A program made the translations under genes and the position numbers. This document shows, one piece after another, positions 26,510-37,872 of a stretch of 64,000 nucleotides of DNA (position 1 is the stretch's first letter; each line of letters begins with the position of its first letter). The DNA is from Neodiprion pinetum. Its lineage: Eukaryota > Arthropoda > Insecta > Hymenoptera > Diprionidae. The DNA lies in the NCBI RefSeq assembly GCF_021155775.2, contig NC_060234.1, positions 39,739,026 to 39,803,025 on the forward strand, written 5' to 3'. The notes under the pieces are model-generated. The model was not told the DNA's origin. It ran no database searches and saw only the letters and a list, made by a program, of their open reading frames with translations.

Positions 26510-26540
26510 GTTTCGGCTAGACTAAGCCAGCCATCGTCAG
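26510..26540 (-). ncRNA. hammerhead-ribozyme-like core, possible Penelope-like element remnant
   Basis: On the minus strand the sequence reads CTGACGA, then a segment that can form a GGCT/AGCC stem, then GAAAC. This is the order and spacing of the conserved hammerhead core (CUGANGA, stem II, GAAA). Hammerhead motifs of this kind are known from Penelope-like retroelements. There is one extra T at the base of stem II, and I could not find convincing stems I and III or a clear cleavage site in the flanks, so activity is doubtful. A degenerate related sequence (CTGTTGA, GGGCC, GAAAC) lies at 50857-50873. Confidence 0.35.
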
Positions 26541-27735
26541 GGAGAAAAGATTACCCTAGCACTTGAGTTGTGTTTCACATGACAATAGAGTAGAAAATTC
26601 ACTTGATTATAACGATTTACTCCAAATAACCTTCTCGGGACACGAATCTTCATTCACGCAGTGTAGTTAGTGAAATAATTCAACCCGTCAAATAACCCCC
26701 GAGGCTAGTTTAGCATTAATTAATCACCCAAATAATTCTTACGCAAATCGACGTTGAATTATAATTAAGGTGGTCCAACCCATAAGGACGTCGATTCCAT
26801 TCATCGGTGATGGAATTGGGCGTCGATTCGTGACTAAATTCTATACATCACGTGAAATCCCCGGGGGTTTAGACTCGTGTCGGGGGTTGGAACGGCAGCG
26901 ATACATTACAGAAAGTATTGAGGTTCAAATCGGAACACCTAATAGTAAATGAAACTCTTGCAGAAGAGAATTGTACGATTTCAAGTACGAACAAATGATC
27001 GAAACGTTGAAATTATGATACTTTGGTGCTGAGCTGAGGGTTTTCTCGACTTGACTTGACTTGACTTGACTTGGCTTGGTTCGGCTCTTCACATTTATCT
27101 CCAGCATCGCGTGGGCCTAGACTCGCATCAGACGAAAGCGTGGGTGTGCAGCACCAGCACCGGTAACTCCTCCTCGGTCAAACAACGTTGCACAGAGAGA
27201 GGATGCGTTCGTGATTCTAGGTTTATTAATAGAGTTTCTTAATTCATAATTATCTGAACGCACGTGGAGGAGGTCTCTCGTTGACTGGTCGCAGATTTAT
27301 TACTGATTTACGACCCTGAACTTGTGATCACGAAATGTGAAAGGGAAATACACGGAAAGTACAAGAACACGGATAAATTGGCTCAGGGAAGCAGCGTGAA
27401 GTTTGGTTAAATTCTTTTAAATTCTTACAGCCTGCAGGATGACTTAATATTTTTTTAGCATCGTCAGACCAACCTGAGATTAGCCACGATAGCTTTCTAA
27501 ACTTTGTGAATGAGTAACTGAACTTCGATTAGGCGACGTAATTAACACCTAAACAGCACAGTAAATTTAACGTAGACAGGCTAATATATATTCTTGTTAA
27601 GATTCCACAGTTCATTGGACTCACAACTTATACCCTACATCATGACGATTCTGCATTCGTACGCAAGAAAGCAGTTTTTACAATTAAAAGGGGAGAAATA
27701 AATTTAGGACTACGTTTTTTTGTTTAGTAATTTTC

Positions 27736-28266
27736 ATGAATTTTATTGGCAAGAAACGAATGTATATAATTAATTGAAACTTTGAGAATATTTTATGCAT
27801 ATATTCAAATAAATGTTGTCATTTTTTTCAAGTACTCCCTGGGAAAATGTGAAAGATATCAACTTTCACTCATCGGACGTCCAACAATTTTCACCTGAAA
27901 TCAATAGGATTTCAAATTCATTTCAAGGGCATGTCTTTCTTCTTTTTCAAGAACCAAACTCCCCCCCAAAAATATCAAATTTTCAATTTTTTTTTTCGGA
28001 AGTTACGTTTATATAAAAGAAAGACATGTCCTTAAAGTAAATTTGAAATCCTATCGATTTCACATGAAAACTGTGGCCTCCAGAATTGTACAGTCTTGAT
28101 GGCGACCCTCCGATGAGTTGTCAGCTGATATCTCCCATATTTTCCGAGGAAATGCTTTAATAAAATCACGATATTTATTCAAATAAATATATTACGTACA
28201 TATATAATGTTTTCAAAGTTTCAATTAATTATACAAATTCCATTCTTGCCATGAAAAAAATTCATC
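27736..28266. mobile_element. large foldback element, ~210-bp arms
   Basis: The left arm (about 27736-27945) and the right arm (about 28017-28266) are imperfect reverse complements. Shared blocks include ATAATTAATTGAAACTTTGA, ACTCATCGGA, ATAGGATTTCAAAT and GACATGTCTTTCTT (GGCATGTCTTTCTT on the left). A central loop of about 70 nt is T-rich. There is no coding frame. This is a different family from the 4.9-kb and 42.7-kb foldbacks. Confidence 0.75.
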
Positions 28267-29697
28267 TTAAACCCATTTCCACCCTCAACGACATTCATCG
28301 ACCATCGACGATCGTCCGAATAAAACATCCTGGCAACGCGATTGAAAATGAACTTCTATTTCAAATTCACTCAACTGCAAATAGGTTTGTCAATCGAACG
28401 AAAGAGTCGTACGTCTAACACTTTTATTTTTTCCTCCCCACCCTTTATCACTCTTAATCTTGTATAATTTTTTGACGTAGTCTCAGGGTCAAGAGGATCG
28501 GACCCAGGATATAAATACCTGCTCTGGTGTGTCGAGGCTCGCTCGTCCTTGGAGAGGACTCTCGTACCGCAGGCAGCTTCGGTCTCGGATCTCTTACGTT
28601 TTCGCCTTACACAAACACACGCACGCACGATCGTATCGGTATGAGATCGTCATATGGGAAGAACGAGTGCGTGTGCACGCGTGAGTGGTTGCGTATATAT
28701 CTATCTTTCAGCTGCACCACGTATGTATACATGTGTGTGTGTACGAGGTTGATTGGCCGGCCTTGGACGGAGCCAGATGTCTTGGCGCACGCGACTAGCG
28801 ACCCGCCAAAAGCGAATTATACAGCCAAGCCGATGTGCCAGGGCCCCTTTGTCCGCGGCGGCCATTTCCCGAATGGAAATCAAAGAAAAGGGTTAACGTC
28901 GATGATAAACTTGGGCGTAACGTCGTGCCGCAGATGCGAAAAGTAGTACCAACAACTCTAGACACCATGGTTCCGATTCGCAGGGTCACGCTTTATGTTC
29001 GACGCCGAGGAGGGAAAGAAGCTTTCCAATAAACCAAGCATTTTGGCATAGAAATAATGTGACATCTTCCTACGGACGTCTTTCTGTCAAAATTACGCAC
29101 AAATTGTACGGATTTAATCTTCTTGCGTTCCTTGCAGAGAGTTGTAAGGATACTGGGACCGTTAACGTGACTGACTGACTGGTTGTAATGTAACTAACGT
29201 GGCAAACAAAAGTATCATTAGGAATTTATACTCAAAGAAATTATGGTAACAATAATTGATTTTTCTAGTCTACTACAGGTTTTCAGCTAAACAAACTTCA
29301 AGACGATATCAAAGGAGCTTGAGAACCAGCTACAGGATTTTACAGTGTAGTTGTAGCTATGTTTCACTGAAACAGGTCTAGAAAAATACTAACAAGAGTA
29401 CAATTTTATATGCCTCCATTGTTGGAGGGTGGGAAATATTTTATGCAGAAGAAAAAATAAATAAAAATATATCTGGCAGACTGATTAACGTAATTTCTTC
29501 TAGTGTAAATAAATTGAAAATTTGCTGATGAAGTTACAGTCAAACTGTGAACGACCGTTGAAAGTATAGAATTGTTATTATCTATGAATTTAATTGATAC
29601 AAGATGAGATCAGGTTTTATAAGGTGTGTGGCTTAAGGGTAGCCATTTCTCCATCATCCCTTCGATTTGCCACAAGTTTTTATTACAGGATGAAGAC
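28267..29697. other. non-coding stretch with promoter-like CpG patch
   Basis: CpG-rich segment at about 28490-28990 downstream of a TATA-like box. It keeps several frames open on both strands, with no consistent coding pattern. The remainder is AT-rich, with nothing recognised. Confidence 0.45.
28510..28517 (+). promoter_or_regulatory. TATA-box-like sequence
   Basis: A consensus TATAAATA stands at the upstream edge of a CpG-rich patch, the arrangement expected of a core promoter. No recognised reading frame follows within the next kilobase, so if it is a promoter the transcript is probably non-coding or its coding exons are distant. Confidence 0.3.
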
Positions 29698-30033
29698 TCA
29701 CCAGCTAACGTAATAGAAACACAATGCTGTCACTCGTTTCCAGGTAAATTTCATACGATTATAACCGGAAGTGCGCAATGTAGTGGAAAAAAATGAATCG
29801 TCCTTACTTCTCTTTATGTAAGAATTAAGAATGAATAATTTCAAAATACGATACAGACTTCCTAGCCCTTGAATTCTTTCAATTTTTTTCCCAATCAACT
29901 CCGTCATCCATCCTGTAATTTCACCATTTTCAATATTATTATACAATTTTTCAACCGCGTTACACTTTTTCATCCAAAATAACTCTGCGCTATTGTAGAA
30001 GCTAAACACGGGACGATGCATAAATTCATTCAT
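29698..30033 (-). CDS. unrecognised 111-codon ORF, possible exon
   Basis: The frame starts at an ATG and encodes a non-repetitive peptide (for example LFWMKKCNAVEKLYNNIE, followed by ELIGKKIERIQGLGS) with the balanced hydrophobic/charged pattern of a helical protein. I recognise no family. No flanking exon was found, and it may be a relic of a mobile element or a chance frame. Confidence 0.2.
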   Translation of the reverse strand: MNEFMHRPVFSFYNSAELFWMKKCNAVEKLYNNIENGEITGWMTELIGKKIERIQGLGSLYRILKLFILNSYIKRSKDDSFFSTTLRTSGYNRMKFTWKRVTALCFYYVSW

Positions 30034-33000
30034 TCAACGAAGTCTACAGTACAAATGTAACGTCAGGTTTTACGCTCAAGATATCGCTTTCCATCTGCGA
30101 TTAAAATCATACGAGTAAACTTTTGCACGATAAAAATCTGCACATCAGCTAATTTATGCTTACAGTCTACAAGCTATTATGTTACACAAGAAAATCACAA
30201 AGCTCGAATAATGATTCTCCCTATAAATAATTAACTAGAACGTGAGTAGGTAAAATTTATCACAATTTTCAACGGCTTTTACATTAGCATGTTGGTTTCT
30301 TATCGACGAAACGTCGAGGTTCTAATATTTTCCTTTGGAGTGGAAAAAAAAAAAAAACAGATCCTGAAAGAAAAGAAAAATAATGAAAAACTTTTCGCAG
30401 GACAAAATTCACTCGAGAGATTTCACGTAGTTAGAAAGAACCACGAAACATGATCAAGTTACAATGGTACTTTTTTTTAGTGAGAATTGTTACAAGGATG
30501 ACGAAGAATCCGTCTTAAATTTATGTTCATACGTGTGACAAGTTACGATAATGAGGAAGTTGTAACGCCCAACATTTACAGACTAAAAAGTAATACAAGA
30601 TATAAACATTTGTATAAATGAATATTGACTTGTTATTCAAAAGCGCATATTATCCCACGTGTATCCAGAGTCTCTTCGCGTTATAAAATCGAGGCGGTCG
30701 TCTCTGGTATTTACGTATTCGATAAAAGTCCTTCACTTCCTTTCTTTAAGGGTTTCCCTGGACTCGGGTATAGCATACGTGTAAAATTTCCAAGTGCCGC
30801 AGATGCGGGTGGCCGCTTCTCGTCACACTCGAAATATGTCAAGATACGGATTGAGGATAAATAAGAAAATGCCGTTGCTTTATACTGACCGAGAGAAATA
30901 GACGCGGCTCGAGTTAAACTTTCGTCGATAAAATATAAACAAATATACCTAGTGCTTCGATCAAGGCGACTGACCTTAGCCCAGAACATCATTAATTATA
31001 TACCGTGTGTACTCTCAGACAAGTCAGGAGGATATACGTATACTCGTATCTATATCTCAACACGTTTACTCTCTTGGGCAAACTGCCAACACTAGAGAGA
31101 ATGAGTAAGACTTCTATATCAACAAGTGTCATCGCCTCGTAGCTTACGGGGATTATATATATTAGATCTGTCTTTAAGAAGGGCAAAATCGAATTTTAAT
31201 GGTCTTACCCCCCAAATTGGTTCGAAATGATTAAAAAAAAATGTCCGAATTTTTACGGGTATTTTTAAAGGGTAAGATCATTAAAATTCGATACAATAGA
31301 TTCAATCGTCGAGGGTTCAAATTTTCAGAACCAATTCGAAGACGAATTTCTCCGAAAAAAAAAAACAAAATTCGAAAACAAGACTAACGGACGAATCGTC
31401 AATCGTCTAAGAAAAGATTTAGAAATATACAATTTGCCCCTCGATAATCAGCTCGTAAAAATACGTCTCGATCCTTTACAACCCCTGGATTTATACGCCG
31501 ACAAGAAAAAAAAAAACCACACGAAAAGATTGAATACAGTGGTTTCCCTGCTTCGATATCTTTAGCATTTTCATCGGTAAATGCGACACATGAACACTAC
31601 AGCAGGCATGATTGTTTATCGAAAATCAATCTAAAGCCTAGGTCAAAGTGTCGCCGTACGTGTAATCAGTTGTGTAAATACATGTGTGCAGCAACGTATA
31701 AACATTATCAGTGTATCGTACACGATTGTTTGAAAAAGAAGCTACTGACCAGAATAATATATTTCAAGAACTTTTCGTATCCTCACTTCGTGCTTTCTAC
31801 ATACGTAATATATAATACGACGCCCACTTGTCGCATGGCTAGAAGAACAAGAAAGAAAAAAGAAAATGAAAAAAAAGAAGAGATATATCAGTAAACAAGT
31901 TTTATGTATAGCTTCGCCACTGTTAACGAACTAATAAAATAAAAGTAGCGATACTCGTGGGATGTCAATTCGATTTTGTGTGTACATATATATACCGTGT
32001 CCAAGTCGTTGAAAATAAGTTGCCTCAACCGGATAACAAGTGTTTACGAAAGGATAGAAGTGTTAGGAGAGTTGATTCGCAGCGTCGTTACACGTGATTC
32101 GATAATATACCGTATGTTAAAATCGATGAAAGCGAAGAAGAAAAAAAATTATTACATAATTAATAAGCAAGTACTAAAATTAGACACAGTCAACTGTTTA
32201 ACTAAACGCAACACGTAATCGTATTAGCATGGCAAATTACCTGATCCCAGACCGACTGAAGCGTTCCGCGAGAGATTAATGACGAGGTTTTATTATTAAA
32301 CCGCGCTTGTAAAAATAAACCGATTCAGCTATCGTCCACCTACGTTATGATTTTACCGTACACAAAAGTAGGTGTAACAGGAGTTATATAAATCGAGTTT
32401 AGCGAATTTTACGCTGGACTTCTTCGCTGATCATTCATGGTATTCTGGATTGATATACAGCGACTATTTTGAATCACTCCAACGCTGTTTGTATTCGTCT
32501 GGACTCCAATCGAGAAGATCAATTCAAATTCACTAGCATTGTTGAAACATTCAGCAACAAAAAGAGAAATAGACAAAAAAAAGTTTATCGTGTCTCACAT
32601 CCACCCACCTAGGAAAATGAAATCACAGAGACTGTCGACCGTTCATAGAATCCGCCGATACCGCGTTGTTATTGGACAGGAAACTGAGGATTTTATCGAA
32701 TGGTTAAGATCAGGGTCGGCTTTAGCTCGCCCCGCTTAACCGCGGGACCTCCATTCTCTCCCTCGTCCTCTATAACATATTTCATAGGCTTAAAAGAAGC
32801 TGGGTGCATAAGGAACTACAAGATAGGTGGACCACCTTTTCTGCAGGTATAAGAAAACTATCCACAACCAACACCGGTTGCACAGTCATCAGAAACGCAA
32901 AGCCTCAAATGTTCCACTACGGTTCGCAACCAAAAGCTGAACGACCGAACGTTGGATTCATCGAATTCGATGAAGAACCAACGCCTACTAAAACAACCTG

Positions 33001-35991
33001 TTGTATGTTTGGCAAAGTACCAACGCGAAGAAGAGGCTACGAAGAAGCTGCTACAGTGTATAAGGACCGAGTCTAGCACTCTTCTTCGTTCGTCGTAAGC
33101 ATCCGAGGATGGGTAAAATGTTGCGAAGGTCAACAGATTCGGATCGGTACTTTGTACCTCCAGTTCTTGATGAAGGAAGTGAAATGTGCCAAAGTCAACG
33201 TATCAAAATGGACACTGTGATATGCGATATAAATTGCTATACATCTATCCCGAGATGCATAATCATCCACCGACGCGTAGGGGAGTGGAACAATGGCGTG
33301 GAACATGGAGATTGGAGATGGATATCGGAATCCTGCGCCTCGAATCCAAACTCATAACGACGACAAACATGGAAGAGCTCAGAGAGGTAGAGAGAGAGAG
33401 AGAGCAAATCGCGTCGATGGATATACGTGTTACGATGTAGAGTGACTGTGAGATGTAAGGCTGTCATACCTTAAATCTACACTTACAGACACAATACAAA
33501 ACCGAGTACTTCGCACGTGTGTGTGTAAGGAGAAAAAGGAGGAAGAACATGAACATGTACCTACATCAAAGACGAATTGCGGAAGAATCTGAGAGACTCA
33601 ACGGCGAAGAATATTATTCATATCTCCGAACGATAAATTGAGGAGGGAGGGAAACTCTGCTTACCACCGAATCTTCTTCTCGCTTACCCAATTCCATCCA
33701 CATCTAGAACGAGATTGTCACCCCTTGGCAGGGAGGGCAGACTCGCATCTCCACGGGTTTGATTGATTCGGTGTATATAAACGAACGAAGCGATAAAATT
33801 GATGTTGTCGCGCGCATCGCGAGGAATCAGGCCGCAAGCGATTTAGTATAGATAGAAATCTTTTGCAATATCGAGTCAGAAGTAGGGTTGGTTAGGGTAT
33901 AATATTTGCTCAACTTTCCCCATTTGCACGAATAATATGCATACTTTTTTTCATCCACTCTATGTGTGAAATTTTACCGGCAAAATGCTTTTATCAAATG
34001 CATCGAATGAGCGACGAAGTCGATTGTTCGTCGGGTTTTGGCTATTCCAAGTCTCTGGAAGATCGGGAATAAAAACCTCTTAAAGTTGTAAAGCTTGATG
34101 AGCCCCGTCCATCAAACCATGAGTCAATTTTTCCTCTTCGTCAAAGATTATACTCTCACACCCTTAATATTTCGGTGTGTCAATTATACATGATAAAAAA
34201 AAAAGACGTAATGAAAAATATAACGATAACGCGTGATGTACCTTAAGTTTCAGAACGAAATCTATCCCAATAAATTCTACCCGATTCACCACAGAATTCA
34301 ACACAAAACAAGTTCAACTGTCAAATAAAGTCATAAAATTAGGTCTACCTTCTCTTGTTTAAATATTTATTCGGAGATTGGAAAGGTCAAATAACGCGTG
34401 ACAAGCAAGCCAGATTGATACGGTCAATTCGACGGAACATTCCTAATACAACTGCGCTCAAAGAATATTACAATAGAATAAATACTGAAAAGAAGAAGAA
34501 GAAGAAATCGTGCAGGCATTTTGAGAAAGTAGACCTGCAGAGGATGGGTTCAAAAAGAATAGCACGAAGCTCAAGGATCTCTTACGTACTTCACAGGTTT
34601 ATTATTTTTCTACTACCAATTTATAAGACCCAAACCCTAGTAAAAGTTCTTTTCCCGACATTTGGTGCCTCGTTAAAAGTATACATACATTTTTCCACTT
34701 TATACATGTGATACATGTGTACGTATATTAAACAACAAAAAGATGATTTCTACCTCGTCACTTAGCTACTGGAAGTTTAAAATTCTGGGACGAAACGTAG
34801 ACGCGGTTCCTTCGAAAACTGGTCGCCCCAAAGTTTACCCGGTTTATTTATATTTTACTTCCCGTTTGCGGGCTCAGTTTATAGAACAAAATAACCGCAT
34901 CCCGCTGACGAGGTCCTAAATGGAACTTAAAAAAAAAAACACGACTCTTCATCCTCGATCTTCACACATAAATTAATCACATCGTGTATAATGTATTGCA
35001 AACTTCCACGATAGCACGAATTGCTCTAATGACAAAACCGCCTTCATGATATTTCACTCCACGCGGTGTTATATACGCAGTATAAACGAGACGTTGAAAC
35101 ATTCCATCCGGCAGCAGCAGTTTCCGGTATGCCTTGCGATATGATTTGCCCCATCTTACACACCGCGCGCAATGAGCGCATCAGAGACTCACCGCTGTAA
35201 TCGCGTAATTGCACTTTCGATTACACCATCACCCAGTCTCTAAGTGTTGGCATAAAATTTCCCCTAGAACTTTCGTTGGTGGCACGCCACACAAGAATGT
35301 GACACGAGTGTAAAACATTACACACATGCATACATACATATGTGTGTATATGTATATATACAGAGGCCGGCATATCGGCCATATTGCGTGACTGCAAGCA
35401 TTTCGAGTTGATTAAGTTGACCCGTAGAACACGTCACTTCGTAACTGTTTGAATGTAAAACGCAGTACAACCGACGGTATTCAATCGCTTGACTGAACGA
35501 CGTTTGAAAACAAAAAAGAAAGAAAAAAAAAAAAAAAATAAGAAAAATGATCTGACCTGGGACGAATCCTCAAACCGCGCGCGATGCGTTGCATCGTCAG
35601 AAGTAGAAAATCGTAGCAAGTTTCTTTTTCTTCGAAAGCTCGATCCATATGAGAATTAATTATACACGATTTTGGAAGGGACGATTCTTACTTTTTTTTA
35701 TCAAAATGATTTCTTGTCAAAAAATTTTGTCCGCAGGAAGTGCTGAGCGTTAAATTCTTTATTCGTTAACATAATTGTTGGTGTAGGATCCCTTGTCGAG
35801 GGTGAAGAAGAAATAAAAAAGGAACAGAAAAAATGTCGTCAAGTATAACGAGTTAAATGGCATAAGCGACGCTTTAGCCCGTCACGGTTGCTTCCTGAAC
35901 ATAACTGGAGTACTGTCGGCACGAAGAAATGAAAACGTTCCTTTGTTGTATAACCGTCAAGTGCAGCAAGCGGGTGTTTTAAATCTACTCG
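30034..35991. other. gene desert, no supportable gene
   Basis: AT-rich, with a short hairpin at 31188-31293 and a stop-poor patch at 32800-33440. Plus-strand frames in that patch (32804-33076, 33109-33357, 33186-33440) change reading frame and carry no domain I can defend. Confidence 0.5.
31188..31293. repeat. short inverted repeat, ~24-bp arms
   Basis: TCGAATTTTAATGGTCTTACC on the left is nearly the reverse complement of GGTAAGATCATTAAAATTCGA on the right, with about 58 nt between the arms. It could be a tiny MITE remnant. Confidence 0.6.
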
Positions 35992-36102
35992 ATGGCCGAA
36001 AAGCACAGTGAAAGCACCCCCGCGTATACCAAGGGCGGCAATTCCACCGACAGTCAAAAAATCCTTCAACTTCAAAGACAAAAATGCCCAGAAAAGTCTC
36101 AA
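35992..36102 (+). CDS. candidate first coding exon, unrecognised
   Basis: An ATG opens 37 codons of hydrophilic peptide (MAEKHSESTPAYTKGG...) that run in phase 0 into a good donor (CAA followed by GTGAGT). This looks like a 5' coding exon, but no later exon was found and the minus strand is open for 87 codons over the same segment. Function unknown. Confidence 0.18.
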
Positions 36103-37618
36103 GTGAGTACCGAGAGAATGAATTATGAAGGTAATTACGGAGGGTCACTGATGAAATTCAACAAAAATTTTCAGTGAGAAAATTACAGCATTTTTGTATC
36201 GCATCGTGCCGAACGGATACATACGTGAAAAATTAAACAGTGAGATGAAAAAAACTCCCGTATTCAAATTCCTGCGATGAATCGACGATCCGGACTTTCC
36301 AAGTTTGGAAAATTTTCCTAAATCGTTATAAAATAAATTACTCTCGGAAAAAAACTCCAAAACTCGCATTTTCGATATTTTCTGAGATACGGTGAAAAAA
36401 TACATCTGGTTCAAAATTATCGCGAGGTGCTCGGCAGGTAGTCGGTCTTCATAGTGAAATACCGCAGTTAATCCTCAAGACGAGTGACCGATCACGTGTG
36501 TCTGTAAGAACCCACAGCCCGACTACCAACAAACCTAAAGGAAAAATCCGTTCCGTCGGTGTAAAGAGTGACAAAATTCAATACCTACAAAATATATTGT
36601 ATGTACCTATTTGCTCACTCTCGTTGCGGAAATACCAAAGTTGACCGGATTGGTGAAAATTTTATAATCGTAAAACGGACCGTGACAAACTAACCGTATA
36701 AAGTTTTTCCATGGGAGTGTTGCAAGTAGCTTTTCAAAGTGTAACAAGCATTTCCTGTAACTAACGCTCTTCGGAATTGTAGAAAAAAAAAATACCGGTT
36801 ACTGTTTCGAAATGAACGTACGTTGGATTCCACTGATATAAGTACAAAAACGAAGAAAGAGAAAAGACAAAGAATTTGACGTAGAAGAAAAAAAAAGGAG
36901 GGAGTGGGGGGGGGGGGGGGGGGGGGGAGTGAAAAAGGCGCGTAATAAAACGAAAAACACATTGCATTTATCATCCTTGGCATCTTTACTCAACGGCACG
37001 CGCCCCGTTTCTGCAGTACGGTTGAGCCGTCTGCTACGACGAAAGCGAGACAGTGATACAATCGTATATTTCAAGTGTCCGCTGGGTGAAGGTATAACGA
37101 AGGTAATCTTTCAAGGGAATATGTGGACTCCGAGGGTCGTATGCCGCGTAGAAAATACCCAAAAACGACGACTAATGCTACCTTTTAGTGGATTTATGGC
37201 ATTTATGACTGCAAATGTTTGGTCAAGATAAGAACGTGTATTTCTGGAGGGTTGTTTTACGAAGAGAGAGAGAGAGAGCGTCGAGATGGTCTTCAGGACG
37301 TATACGTATAATCCAGAGCGTTACGAGTATACAAGGAATTCGTCTATCGTCAAGTTCTTATCTGACCGCCATGGGCTACCTACTACTTAAAAAACTCTCC
37401 CGTCGCAGCAATATGACGTAGATAATACCGGCTATCTTAACGCGTTCGTCTCAGTTAAGGACACCGTGAGAAATGTATATCAGTTATTATAGCATCCGTG
37501 TCAAAGTGGACGACGAAAGGAGGAAACGCTAACCAATAAGTTGACAAGCTACTTTGTAGTTGAGATGATATGCCGATCTACCGCAAGTGCACAGAGTATT
37601 ACAAGAAATGACGATTAA
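36103..37618. other. non-coding stretch
   Basis: AT-rich with a poly-G run. A 100-codon plus frame at 36929-37231 and overlapping minus frames near the poly-G have no recognisable content. Confidence 0.5.
36906..36927. repeat. poly-G tract, 22 G
   Basis: Uninterrupted run of 22 guanines, a strong candidate for G-quadruplex formation and for assembly or sequencing length error. Confidence 0.9.
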
Positions 37619-37872
37619 CCCTAACTGGTAACTCTGGGTGAATTTCACCCGAGACGTTTTTCAAACTCCTCGCAGAGTCCCTCAGTCGTGGTAATTTAGA
37701 CACGGAAAACTGTGCGATCTTTTTTTTGCGATCCTTGAACAATACCTAGACATTTTTTTGTAGATTTTAGGAACTCATTGCTAATAAAGCTAAATATCAC
37801 TTTTTTGGAACTGGAATGAATTTCACCCGGTATGACCGATATGCGATTCTACCAAGGCGTTACCAATTAGGG
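37619..37872. mobile_element. piggyBac-like MITE with TTAA target duplication
   Basis: The element starts CCCTAACTGGTAAC and ends GTTACCAATTAGGG, giving terminal inverted repeats of 14 bp with one mismatch. It is flanked on both sides by TTAA (37615-37618 and 37873-37876). TTAA duplication with CCC...GGG termini is the hallmark of the piggyBac superfamily. Subterminal copies of GAATTTCACCCG lie near both ends. At about 254 bp it is too short to encode a transposase and must be mobilised in trans. Confidence 0.7.

Larger units (their letters stand above)
19598..27735. other. gene desert with repeats and a GC-rich patch
   Basis: No recognisable gene. The stretch holds a solo arm of the foldback family (about 21700-21860), AAACT units near 23925-23945, long A-tracts near 23690, 23985 and 24130, the GC-rich patch at 24300-24960, a stop-poor patch at 25525-26040, a hammerhead-like core at 26510-26540 and a short CTTGA tandem repeat at about 27049-27073. 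Confidence 0.55.

Noticed and set aside
29527..29555. CTGATGA followed by a GTTACAG/CTGTGAAC hairpin, resembling a hammerhead.
   Set aside because: The required GAAA after stem II is GAAC and is consumed by the hairpin itself; no stem III is visible.
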